In this document: one piece after another, positions 16,032 through 24,768 of the stretch
How positions within the stretch are numbered: the stretch's first letter is position 1
Layout of the letters: each line of letters starts with the position of its first letter
Assembly (NCBI GenBank): GCA_910583815.1
Contig: CAJTZB010000005.1
Span: 1 to 34,437, forward strand
Length of the DNA stretch: 34,437 nt
Direction: 5' to 3'
DNA from: an uncultured Lachnospiraceae bacterium
Lineage (GTDB): Bacteria; Bacillota; Clostridia; Lachnospirales; Lachnospiraceae
The notes under the pieces: generated by a model
Told to the model about the DNA's origin: nothing
The model's input: the letters and a program-made list of their open reading frames with translations, nothing else
The model's database searches: none
Program-made: the position numbers and the translations under genes

Positions 16032-18926
16032 CTAGCTGCGGCTGACTTCCACTGTTATTTTTTCGCTTCTTTTTTCCATCCCCATCACAGCAATTTTCCA
16101 CTTCTCCCCGCTCACTTCTTCAATTGTAACAGTGTTAAATCCATCGCACTGCACCTCTTTAATGCGCCCTGTGCTCTGCCCTGCCTCAAGCAATGTGATA
16201 AACTTTGCCTGTTTTCCTTTAGAAGAAAAGCTGACGGTCTTCTTTAGTGGGTCCTCAAAATAGTTTAAAGTAGATTTTATATTTTCTTCAGTAAACGTAT
16301 CTGCCCGATAAGGATATTTTCCAATTGTCACTTCCCCGGACTGCGGATAAGCTCTCCATATAGAAGTCTCTGGCAGATTGGCTATTATGTCATTGCCATT
16401 CACCTTTTCTGCTGCCTCATGGAACTTTAAGTTTACTGTGCCAGAGAGGGATGTGGTATAGCAGTTCAGAATAAACTGCCCTGCTCCAAATGGCTCTTCG
16501 GAAAACCTTTTCCGATAATTAAATTTAACTTTAACTTCATTTTTAAACTTTCCCATAGGATGATAAAGGCAATCGTACCGATGCTCTTCTTTCCCCTCCA
16601 AATAGTCCCATACAATACAGTAACCGTGAAACAGCACTAAAAGCCTTCTTTGGAGTACCGGTTCGGAATAATCTCCAATTTCGCCTTGTGCCCGCCTCTG
16701 CTCCGGAGCCAGAATAAAACGTCCTTCTTTTTTGCATTTTTCCTCCGGGAATATAAGCGGATACGGTGTCTGTCCCCCATATGGCGGATCCATCCATTCC
16801 GTTTCTGTCTGGGCGCAGACGGCACTGAACTCTTCCTCGTCTGCATAATAAATGCAGTCGCATGGTGAAGGCTTCTGCATCCTGCCATCCACTACTACCA
16901 TGTTATGGGCCACTGAAGTCTGTACCCACATCTTAAACAAAAAGGAGTCATACCCAAACCATGCAAACTCATTGTTATGGAACGTCCGGTTCTCTTTTAT
17001 AAAAGAAGCAAGGCTCAGCCTGTCGTAATGCCCATGATAGCCGCCATGTGTCCCGAATTTTAAGACAGCCTGGCTGCTCCCATCTCGCAGGATTCCCATT
17101 CCGGCACCTGGCAGCAGTACAGACTGCTTTCCAAGTTCATACTTTTCTGCTTCTTCCGGAACCAGTAAAAGCTCCGGCTTATCCGATAAATCTGCTATTT
17201 TCTTATAAAGCGGTTCCTCATAAAGAAAATATGCCTTTTTATATAATTCCGTAAAATCCTGCTCATTACTGTCATTGATGGAAAACAGGATTCCCCTGTC
17301 ATTGAGGAGCTTTGCAGTACAGTCAAAATAATCTTTCAGCGTCCTGTGTGGATTGGTAAACTGTTCAAAACGCCTAAAGCTCATGCCAAGGAACGGCTTG
17401 CCGTCTTCCGCCCACTCTTCTCGCATTGACCAAGGAGAATGCAGGATATTTCGGTCAAACGATGCCGGAACTCTTGCATGTTTTAACGCAATTCCAAAAT
17501 TTTCTGCCGCATTGACGGCATCAAAGTAAATCTCTCCTGCCAGTTTCATATAGCCGGTTGCCTCTTCAAAATACATTCCATCATCCAGAAAAACAGCCGA
17601 CAGCAAATCCATATAACCATTATATCCATATAAGAAGCGCTCCGTCATTTCATAATCCTGAAGCACCATCGCGCACAGCAGGCCTGCTGTCGCTTCTGCC
17701 AGCTGAAAGTTATTTCCGTCTCCGTCGGTCAGTCGCCAACCTGCAAATTTCATATAATTGCGCAGGCATTTTTCCATGCATTCGTGCTGCTCTTTTGTAA
17801 AATAACCGTACAGCAAATCATATGTCATTGCCACTTTATTAAAGAATTCAGCCTCCTGAACCCATCCGGCATTCACGGCACGATGTACTTTAAAATCGCC
17901 TCTGGCGTATTCTTCCTTGTTTTCAATAAATACAAAATAAGACTGCCTTGTTGCCAGATAACCATCCTTTTCATCCAGCAGTCCGGTTAAATATTGCAGC
18001 ACTTTCTGCAAATAAATGTCGTTTCCACTCAGTTTCCAAGCCACGGCAGTCTGAAAAAGACCATTTTGCGAATAGCTTGGATAAACAAAGCTCTCCTGCT
18101 TTGATATCTCCGGAACCCTCCAGTTCTCTGCCGGTTCTTGATATTGTTTTAAATATACCTGCTGCAGCTTTTCATCTTTTAAAATAGCTGCCTTTCTTTT
18201 TTCCCACTGCTCCTCTTTCAAAAAAAGATACGGATGCTTCTTCGCCTTAGAAGTGTATAGCGTCACCTTTTTGGCCTGCGTGCCGTCTCCATCCGGCACA
18301 AAAAGAAAATTGCTTTTCTCCAGTCCTCCAGCCGGAATATCTTCTGTTATTTTTATTTTTATAACATAATCTTTGGTTTCATAAGCTTCCAATGCAGCAA
18401 AAGGCTCATATTCTGCCGGGAGGCATTCCTTTCCATACATGCTCTGACGGACATTGACAAGCCTCTGTCTGCATGATGTATTGCTTAAAGAAACAGTATA
18501 GCTTACCGTATCATTGCTCTCCCCTGTTTTTGAACTTCCTTTCACATATACAGAAAAATCCCCCATACATCCTGCTTTTATGCCTTTTAACAGTACCGGG
18601 CCACCACTTACCAAGCGGACTGAAATGCCATCTAAATAAGTCAAGAATGCCCTTACCATCTGCCGGAATTCAAACTGTTCAAACGGAAGTTCTGCTTTGT
18701 GGAATCCCTTTCCTTTCAGCGCAATATGTCCCTTTACAGATGGGAAAAACTCCGGTCTTGCAATATGCAAAGGATATAATATGATTTCCAGTTCGCATAG
18801 CTCATCTGTAAGAAGCTCCAGTTCCAATTTTATTCCTTCCTGCTCGGAAATGTCCATTATCTGAGGCAATATCAGCCGATATTCCTCTTTCGCAGAAAGC
18901 ATTTTTTCAGGCTGTCCCAGTATCAT
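16032..18926 (-). CDS. Heparinase II/III-family protein (copy 3)
   Basis: About 964 residues with no signal peptide. A beta-rich N-terminus (about 1-225, with a CARDB/NEW3-like stretch around 135-225) precedes an alpha/alpha barrel (about 235-590). The barrel contains N406 in GNNFQLAEATAGLLCAMV and the Glu/Tyr segment MYFEEATGYMK. The C-terminal beta domain has HGGYHGHYDR and VAHNMVVVDGRMQ, both His-containing motifs intact. It is a paralogue of copy 2 (same block order, shorter C-terminus). A polysaccharide lyase producing unsaturated uronates is the expected activity. The ATG at 18924-18926 is chosen because GAGG lies 6 bases upstream; the ATG at 18938 has no site. It follows a terminator after the lipoprotein gene and has no strong promoter of its own, so it may depend on read-through. 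Confidence 0.85.
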   Translation of the reverse strand: MILGQPEKMLSAKEEYRLILPQIMDISEQEGIKLELELLTDELCELEIILYPLHIARPEFFPSVKGHIALKGKGFHKAELPFEQFEFRQMVRAFLTYLDGISVRLVSGGPVLLKGIKAGCMGDFSVYVKGSSKTGESNDTVSYTVSLSNTSCRQRLVNVRQSMYGKECLPAEYEPFAALEAYETKDYVIKIKITEDIPAGGLEKSNFLFVPDGDGTQAKKVTLYTSKAKKHPYLFLKEEQWEKRKAAILKDEKLQQVYLKQYQEPAENWRVPEISKQESFVYPSYSQNGLFQTAVAWKLSGNDIYLQKVLQYLTGLLDEKDGYLATRQSYFVFIENKEEYARGDFKVHRAVNAGWVQEAEFFNKVAMTYDLLYGYFTKEQHECMEKCLRNYMKFAGWRLTDGDGNNFQLAEATAGLLCAMVLQDYEMTERFLYGYNGYMDLLSAVFLDDGMYFEEATGYMKLAGEIYFDAVNAAENFGIALKHARVPASFDRNILHSPWSMREEWAEDGKPFLGMSFRRFEQFTNPHRTLKDYFDCTAKLLNDRGILFSINDSNEQDFTELYKKAYFLYEEPLYKKIADLSDKPELLLVPEEAEKYELGKQSVLLPGAGMGILRDGSSQAVLKFGTHGGYHGHYDRLSLASFIKENRTFHNNEFAWFGYDSFLFKMWVQTSVAHNMVVVDGRMQKPSPCDCIYYADEEEFSAVCAQTETEWMDPPYGGQTPYPLIFPEEKCKKEGRFILAPEQRRAQGEIGDYSEPVLQRRLLVLFHGYCIVWDYLEGKEEHRYDCLYHPMGKFKNEVKVKFNYRKRFSEEPFGAGQFILNCYTTSLSGTVNLKFHEAAEKVNGNDIIANLPETSIWRAYPQSGEVTIGKYPYRADTFTEENIKSTLNYFEDPLKKTVSFSSKGKQAKFITLLEAGQSTGRIKEVQCDGFNTVTIEEVSGEKWKIAVMGMEKRSEKITVEVSRS

Positions 18927-18979
18927 CTTCCACCTCATTTCTGCGCAGCCAAACTACGCAGTTTTTAACCCCTAGTATC

Positions 18980-19024
18980 AAAAAAGAAGGGCATACGGCA
19001 GTCTTAGCCCGCCATATGCCCTTC
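18980..19024 (-). terminator. Intrinsic terminator after the lipoprotein binding-protein gene
   Basis: In the minus-strand sense, GAAGGGCATATGGC (19024 to 19011) pairs with GCCGTATGCCCTTC (18999 to 18986), a 14-base-pair stem with one wobble and an 11-base loop, followed by six T residues (18985 to 18980). It should end most transcription of the uptake operon before the third heparinase-family gene. Confidence 0.9.
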
Positions 19025-19067
19025 CTCTGATTGCTTTACACTAATTCTGATTTATAACTGCACTGCA

Positions 19068-20417
19068 TTATTTCTTTAATGCTTCGTTGTAAGCTGCCAC
19101 TTCTGCTTCCAGCTGAGATTTATAAGTCTCGATAATTGTCTGTGCCGGAGTGCCGTTTAATGCATCGCCTTCGCCCACATCAGATACGCCTGCATACTTT
19201 CTTCTCTGAGGCATTGTCTTCTCCATGATGGACATATATCTGTCAATCTGTTCCTTGCTATACTGGCTCTCAAGCTGTGTAGTATAGTTGTCTAATTTCG
19301 CCTTGCAGATCATAGATGCCAGAACAGCTGCGCCTTCTGGATTCGGTGCACCGTTTACAAGAGCATAGCCATTATCCCATACCGGTGTTGTTGCCTGTCT
19401 TCCGTCGTATGTAGGAAGCGGCACGAAATCAAACTCATCTGTTGTAGTTCTGTCTGCACTAAGGCCTGCGCTAGGTCCTGCCTCGGAATACATAACGCAC
19501 TGTCTTGTCTCAAGCCAGCCGCCATCGCCCGGGCACTTTGTATTGATCTGGCCAAAACCGCTTAAGAATTCATACCACTGCATGCATTCTGGAGTATCAA
19601 TACCAACTGCAAGAGTACCGTCACCTACTTCATATACCGGCATACCATCATTTGCCCAGCCAAAGTTCTGTCTCTTAAATCTTGGTCCAAGACCCCACTG
19701 GTCGATTTCGCCGTCACCGTCAGTATCTCTTGTGAAGTATGCCATGTACTCTAAGAACTTCGCATAAGTCCATTCACCGTCATTGTACAGATCAACCGGC
19801 TCTTTTAAGCCTTCTTCTGCAAAGATTGTCTTGTTATAAATAATCAGGTAAGGAGATGTGATTGCGTAGTTTGTGTACACATAATGTTCTCCCTTAAACA
19901 AGAACGCATCTGCAGAAGCCTGATCACATACACTGTAATCCAAGTAATCATCAATTGGTGCATACAGCTGGTCTACAGCATCGCCAGGGAATCTTGCATT
20001 TCCTTCTGTATACACAAGGTCAAACAAATCGCCGGTAGCCATAGACTCCTGAATGGCTGCTGCGCCCTTGTTCCAGCCTACTACATTGACTGTAACCTTT
20101 CCGCCATACTTTGCCTCAAATGCATCAATCGCAGACTGTACTACTTCATCTGCTGCCCAGTAAAGCGCAATCGTTACATTTGGGTTGTCAAGCTTATCTA
20201 CATTCTGATAGCTCCATCCTTGAACTTCAGGTACAGAAGGAGTTACTTCTCCGCTATTTCCCTGATTGTCGTTCTGTCCCTTATTAGGGTCCGGTGTAGC
20301 GCTGGTCGGCGCCGGTGTTGGTGTTGATTCTGGGTCCTCAGATCCCTTTCCGCAGCCAGCCAAAAGGCTTGTGCACATCACTGCTGCCAGCAAAACGCTG
20401 ATTAGTCTTTTTTTCAT
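19068..20417 (-). CDS. Sugar ABC transporter lipoprotein solute-binding protein (family 1)
   Basis: The 449-residue lipoprotein has an N-terminal KKR, a hydrophobic stretch and the lipobox SLLAGC (Cys at about 21), followed by a Pro/Thr/Ser-rich linker to about residue 65. The mature domain has the family-1 periplasmic-binding features: VTIALYWAADEVVQSAIDAF near the start, an aspartate-rich calcium-like loop DTDGDGEIDQWG, and VWDNGYALVNGAPNPEGA. It captures oligosaccharide at the cell surface for the adjacent permease pair (20488-22425). The ATG at 20415-20417 is 6 bases after GAGGAGG; the ATG at 20432 overlaps that site and is rejected. It is the last gene before a strong terminator. Confidence 0.93.
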   Translation of the reverse strand: MKKRLISVLLAAVMCTSLLAGCGKGSEDPESTPTPAPTSATPDPNKGQNDNQGNSGEVTPSVPEVQGWSYQNVDKLDNPNVTIALYWAADEVVQSAIDAFEAKYGGKVTVNVVGWNKGAAAIQESMATGDLFDLVYTEGNARFPGDAVDQLYAPIDDYLDYSVCDQASADAFLFKGEHYVYTNYAITSPYLIIYNKTIFAEEGLKEPVDLYNDGEWTYAKFLEYMAYFTRDTDGDGEIDQWGLGPRFKRQNFGWANDGMPVYEVGDGTLAVGIDTPECMQWYEFLSGFGQINTKCPGDGGWLETRQCVMYSEAGPSAGLSADRTTTDEFDFVPLPTYDGRQATTPVWDNGYALVNGAPNPEGAAVLASMICKAKLDNYTTQLESQYSKEQIDRYMSIMEKTMPQRRKYAGVSDVGEGDALNGTPAQTIIETYKSQLEAEVAAYNEALKK

Positions 20418-20447
20418 GATAAACCTCCTCATGTAAATGTTTATTTA

Positions 20448-20471
20448 TTACAATCCCAAATAGGATTATAA
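20448..20471 (-). promoter_or_regulatory. Leader stem-loop and TATAAT upstream of the binding-protein gene
   Basis: Between the permease and the lipoprotein gene, TTA-C-AATCC pairs with GGATT-A-TAA (20448-20471, one mismatch, 6-base loop). A minus-strand TATAAT (20465-20470) forms part of it, without a clear -35. It may be an internal promoter or a 5' stabilising stem that raises binding-protein expression above the permeases. Weak evidence. Confidence 0.3.
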
Positions 20472-20487
20472 CCGTTAAGTAAAGTTT

Positions 20488-21498
20488 CTATCCTTTGATT
20501 CCGGAAGACTCCACGCCTTCTACAAAGAATCTCTGAGTAAAAATATAGAGAACAAGCGGCGGTATCAAAAACAGCAAAATCGCACCATAGGCAATTCCCT
20601 GTGCCGCCTGCAAATTACGGCCGACTGCCTTATAAAGCCCGCTTTCTACAATCGAAGCTATGACACTCTCATTGGCACCATAAGCATCGGATATTGCCTG
20701 CACTGCCACGGAAAGCGGCTTATTTCCCGTAGAGAAAAAGGAATTCGACATCATCGTTTCATTCCAGTGCCAAACAATGGAAAACAAAAATACAGTCAGT
20801 GCAGATGCCTTTGCATTTGGAAGCATTACTCTTACAAATGTCTTCCAAGGACCACAGCCGTCAATCATCGCAGCTTCCGAAAGCTCCTTTGGGATATTGC
20901 GGAAGAACTGGCGGTAAATGTAGATAAACAGTCCCGACCGGATGCCTACACCAAGCAGTGACGGCAGATAAAACGTAAACCTGCTGTTAATCAGGCTGAT
21001 TGTATATTTTGTATAATCCTCTCCGGTAAACAGCGCAATCAGATGGCTGATGCCAAAGAAGTCAAAGTACCGGTACTGCACCATAAGCGGTATGAAAACC
21101 AGCTGCGTCGGCACTACAATTGTCAGTATGACCATCCCAAACAACAGGCCTCTTAGCTTAAACTGGAATCTGGCAAAGCCATATCCTACAATGGCACACA
21201 TTACGACCTGCAAGGCTGCACACACAAAACACAGCAAAGCCGTTCTTCCTATGGTCGGCCAAAAATCCAGCCCCATCATTGCCGCTTTTATGTTCGTCAG
21301 AGTAAGTGATTTTGGAATCCAGATAACACTTGGGTCCGAATACTGCTCCACCGGCATAAAGGTTTTTGAAATAATCTGCAATAAAGGATAGATGATAACA
21401 AACCCGATAATAAAAAACAGCAGAAACCTCGTGATGGACCACAGCACTCTGGCTGCTTTGATCGTTTTCTTTTTATGAACATGCATTAATTTCTTCAT
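20488..21498 (-). CDS. Carbohydrate ABC transporter permease, MalG type
   Basis: About 336 residues with six predicted membrane segments, beginning at FLLFFIIGFVIIYPLLQII. The cytoplasmic EAA loop that contacts the ATPase is clear: ELSEAAMIDGCGPWKTFVRV. The C-terminal FVEGVESSGIKG ending is typical of the MalG-type partner. It pairs with the gene just upstream (2-12 bases away, depending on start), and the following lipoprotein gene supplies the binding protein. I choose the ATG at 21496-21498 with AGGCGG 8 bases upstream; a GTG at 21507 is the alternative. No ATPase gene is nearby. Confidence 0.92.
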   Translation of the reverse strand: MKKLMHVHKKKTIKAARVLWSITRFLLFFIIGFVIIYPLLQIISKTFMPVEQYSDPSVIWIPKSLTLTNIKAAMMGLDFWPTIGRTALLCFVCAALQVVMCAIVGYGFARFQFKLRGLLFGMVILTIVVPTQLVFIPLMVQYRYFDFFGISHLIALFTGEDYTKYTISLINSRFTFYLPSLLGVGIRSGLFIYIYRQFFRNIPKELSEAAMIDGCGPWKTFVRVMLPNAKASALTVFLFSIVWHWNETMMSNSFFSTGNKPLSVAVQAISDAYGANESVIASIVESGLYKAVGRNLQAAQGIAYGAILLFLIPPLVLYIFTQRFFVEGVESSGIKG

Positions 21499-21510
21499 GC
21501 CACCCACCGC

Positions 21511-22425
21511 CTACTCTTCATTGACATAAAAAACATGCCTTGACATCCATGCACTTACTACAGCCAAAACAGCAAATACTATGACACAGTTCAGCCATCC
21601 TATCGCAGAGCTGACTCCCATATTGTTGTTGGTATACTGCGTATAAGTCCAACTAATCAGCTTATTTGACACATTGGTAAAGGAGTCGATAATCGAATAG
21701 ACGACTACAACCAATGTCATTGGCGAAATCCTTACCCATGTAATTTTCCAGAAACACTCCCATGCCGTAGCGCCCTCAATCTGCGCCGCTTCATATTCCG
21801 ACTTCGGAATGCTCTGCAGACCGGACAGATACAGGATAATCTGAATACCTGACAACCAGACAATATCAAAAATCCTATTGGAAATTTCCTCAAATATTGT
21901 CCGGATACGCTCCGGGAAGCCAATGGAATTCAGCAAAACCGCCAAGCCGTCGCTGCTGAACACATAGCTGTTTTCTGTCTCCAAATCTGTGTCCATTCCG
22001 TTTCGGCGAAGCACCTGTATGACGATGCCGCTCGCAATAATCACGGGAAGGAAAAACATAGCTCTGGCAAATGCTCTTCCTCTGAATTTCTGGTTCAGCA
22101 GTATAGCAATAAACAAACTGAAAAGGCAAACCAATATCGTCTCATACCAGAAGCTCGAAACTCCGGGCGCAAACGTTTTGCTTACAAAGTAAACATCACT
22201 GGTAAACGGCGAAGTGAAGTTCTCCCAGCCTGCAAATTCGGTCACTACTCCTTGCGGCGTGAATCTCACCTTGCTGAATGCATATTGTACAGATACAATC
22301 AGCGGCCGCAGGAATAAGGCAATAAAACCAAGAATCCAAGGAAGGATAAACAGATAACCGTACAGGGCCTCTCTTTTTTGCATCTTATTTTTCTTTTTCT
22401 TCTTTTTACCAGAGGTCCTACTCAT
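21511..22425 (-). CDS. Carbohydrate ABC transporter permease, MalF/LplB type
   Basis: The 304-residue protein opens with a strongly basic stretch (GKKKKKKNK) and has six predicted membrane segments starting at LYGYLFILPWILGFIALF. The EAA loop is SEYEAAQIEGATAWECFWK. It is the MalF-type half of the importer formed with the next gene. Its ATG overlaps the stop of the DUF5696 gene in an ATGA arrangement (22422-22425), indicating translational coupling of the transporter to the DUF5696 protein. A large segment between the first two membrane spans (about 50-90) probably faces outward. Confidence 0.92.
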   Translation of the reverse strand: MSRTSGKKKKKKNKMQKREALYGYLFILPWILGFIALFLRPLIVSVQYAFSKVRFTPQGVVTEFAGWENFTSPFTSDVYFVSKTFAPGVSSFWYETILVCLFSLFIAILLNQKFRGRAFARAMFFLPVIIASGIVIQVLRRNGMDTDLETENSYVFSSDGLAVLLNSIGFPERIRTIFEEISNRIFDIVWLSGIQIILYLSGLQSIPKSEYEAAQIEGATAWECFWKITWVRISPMTLVVVVYSIIDSFTNVSNKLISWTYTQYTNNNMGVSSAIGWLNCVIVFAVLAVVSAWMSRHVFYVNEE

Positions 22426-24713
22426 TCTGCCACCCCTTCCTTATAAACAAAATCTTTTGCCGGAACCGTAATGCCGTCTGCCGTCACTTCCCTGTCCAGA
22501 TAGTTGACATAAACTGCAACTCCGTTTGAGAACGTAGTCCGATACACATCTTCCTGCAGCTTCTTATGTCCTGTTATCTCTGCCCCTGCCACTAACTTAA
22601 GAAAACCGTTTGTTTTCTCGTAGTAAGAAGCAAGTGTAGTTACCCAGGTTTCATAGTTGCCGCTGTAAATATAATTGTACTTTGTATCAATCAGCGTTTC
22701 ATTGCCCGCATACATCAGGCAGGCAGAAAGGCTGCTTCCTGTTTCTGCCGCTTTTAACATCAGGTTTTCCGGCGTGGCACTCAGGTTAACCGGTTCTGTA
22801 GAGTAAGACAGCATACCATGCAGCACAATCTGGTAAAACGGTATGGCCTCATCCTCAATGTCATATCCCGAAGAATTTAACGGCACATCATAGATGTGGC
22901 TGACATAAGGGAACGTATAAGCATTTCCGCTGTCAACCATAATCTGGCCAAACTGATTGCTGCATTCTGCAAATATTTCTTCCCAAATAGTCCGGACATC
23001 TGCCCTGTCAATTCCTTCTTTTTTGTGGGTAAAATCCGAATAAATATTACTGCCAAGCGTTGATAATGCCAGTCCTGCTCCTTTCAGCTTCTCCTTCTCT
23101 TCTAACATAGAATTCACAGCCTTTGCCATCTTGGAAGGAGACAAGATTTCCCAACGCTCTTTATCGTTTTTTGTCAGCAGGTTGTAGTTATAGGTATACT
23201 GGTATGCCGGAGTGGAACCTACTGTCTGTGCCGCATCAGAATAGAGTGAAATTCCGTTTCCGCCCTCATAAAGATTCACAAAGTCAAAATCCATAAACAG
23301 CTCTATACCGTTCTGCTCTGCAAACTCAATAAGCTCAGAATAGCCGCTTTTTCCTCCCAGCTTCCGCTCAAAACTGATGTCCGCAGGGATTTTGGATTCC
23401 AGTCCCCCTTTTTGCCAGCCGGTATATTTTACTGCAAAATCATCAATTCCCGCCTCTTTCAGCTGACAGAGCAATTCCTGTGCCTGTGAAAATGTAGTAA
23501 GCGGAGACAGCGTATTTGTCTTTATTCCTAAAATATACTTCTCTACTTCAAGGCCGCCCAGCAGGTTCACATAAAACGGCGATGTTTTTGCACTTTCTTT
23601 TGCAGACAGTCCGTAGGTTTCTTTCAAATAATTCCGATAAACCACTGCCATATCCACATAGTCAAGGTCTTCTTCTGACATCAGTACATACTCTATGGAA
23701 TAGGTATCCAGTTTTGGAACAACCGGAGAGATTGCCAGAGAAATTACCGTATCTCCTCCCATCCCATTGGAAGCATAGGTATTTCCTTGCAGGAACGTTG
23801 TCCTTGTAAACGGACGGTAGCAGAACGAAGCATATACATTGTTGTAGCTGTTCAGTGTTCCGCTTGTCAGTGCATTCACCGTGGCGCTTGTATCTCCTTC
23901 TGTGACAATTGCTAAAAATCCGTCATTTCCGTCCTTCATCCCAAACACCGGAATTCTCGCCGTTTCACTTTCTGCGGAAAGCTTTTCTGTAATCAGAGCC
24001 GTGTCCCTTCCGTAGATTGCCTGTGAATAAGCGCCATAAGTCGCCTTGTCATTGTTTAAATAAATCAAGGCTCCGGACCCATCCGGCACAAGCATATACC
24101 CTTCGCTTTCCATGCCCGCAGCCCCGAAAAAAGGAAGCAGCGCAACATTCGTCAGATAAAGCTCTTTTCCGTCTTTTTGCTCAACAATGTCGCTTACAAC
24201 GATGCTTGCAACCAAGCCTTTCTCATTTAAATGATACTCCACCGGGATTTCAAACCCACTGCCTTGGAAATCGTACAGGAAGCGAATCCCTCCGTTTTCT
24301 GTCGGCGAATATGTCAGCCATCCCTTGTTTACGCATTCCGTCTGGCTGTTTTTGGTACTCACGTTTCCGGACATATCCGCAAATGTAATATATATCTGGC
24401 TCTTTAAGTTTGTCATATTGATTCCGATGGCCTTTGGATCTTTTTCCTGAGGGTTGGATTCATAAAGATGCCCGCTTTTTTTGTCCAGCACCGCAATGTT
24501 TCCATCCTCGTTTGCCATCAGCTCAAATCCTGCATTTTCCGCCACTTTCATAGTGTAGTGTTCATTGGATGGAGCCGCAAAATTCCCACTGGATACATGC
24601 TCATTTTGGGTCTGCTCTTCCTCACCCTCTGCATTCACTGTGCTGTAGCAGATTGTACCCAGAAGCAATGCGCAAATAACACTACATGCCAATGTCATTC
24701 TTATTTTTTTCAT
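22422..24713 (-). CDS. DUF5696-family secreted protein, possible extracellular glycan-acting enzyme
   Basis: About 763 residues with a clear signal peptide (MKKIRMTLACS... ending VNA, about residue 28) and no lipobox. The DUF5696 N-terminal signature GNIAVLDKKSGHLYESNP is present, then a beta-sandwich region to about 370. A region from about 385 to 700 alternates strands and helices like a TIM barrel, with acidic loop residues in IELFMDFDFVNLY, STLGSNIYSDFT and IMVDSGNAYTF. This suggests a glycosidase-like fold, but no catalytic residues are established. It is translationally coupled to a permease (ATGA) and sits between two transporters, so a role in trimming or presenting the glycan outside the membrane is likely. 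GGAGG lies 5 bases before the chosen ATG at 24711-24713. Confidence 0.83.
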   Translation of the reverse strand: MKKIRMTLACSVICALLLGTICYSTVNAEGEEEQTQNEHVSSGNFAAPSNEHYTMKVAENAGFELMANEDGNIAVLDKKSGHLYESNPQEKDPKAIGINMTNLKSQIYITFADMSGNVSTKNSQTECVNKGWLTYSPTENGGIRFLYDFQGSGFEIPVEYHLNEKGLVASIVVSDIVEQKDGKELYLTNVALLPFFGAAGMESEGYMLVPDGSGALIYLNNDKATYGAYSQAIYGRDTALITEKLSAESETARIPVFGMKDGNDGFLAIVTEGDTSATVNALTSGTLNSYNNVYASFCYRPFTRTTFLQGNTYASNGMGGDTVISLAISPVVPKLDTYSIEYVLMSEEDLDYVDMAVVYRNYLKETYGLSAKESAKTSPFYVNLLGGLEVEKYILGIKTNTLSPLTTFSQAQELLCQLKEAGIDDFAVKYTGWQKGGLESKIPADISFERKLGGKSGYSELIEFAEQNGIELFMDFDFVNLYEGGNGISLYSDAAQTVGSTPAYQYTYNYNLLTKNDKERWEILSPSKMAKAVNSMLEEKEKLKGAGLALSTLGSNIYSDFTHKKEGIDRADVRTIWEEIFAECSNQFGQIMVDSGNAYTFPYVSHIYDVPLNSSGYDIEDEAIPFYQIVLHGMLSYSTEPVNLSATPENLMLKAAETGSSLSACLMYAGNETLIDTKYNYIYSGNYETWVTTLASYYEKTNGFLKLVAGAEITGHKKLQEDVYRTTFSNGVAVYVNYLDREVTADGITVPAKDFVYKEGVAE

Positions 24714-24768
24714 CATAACCTCCATGCTGCCCTACTCTCTTTGCTTTTTCCCTCTTTCCTGACCTGCT

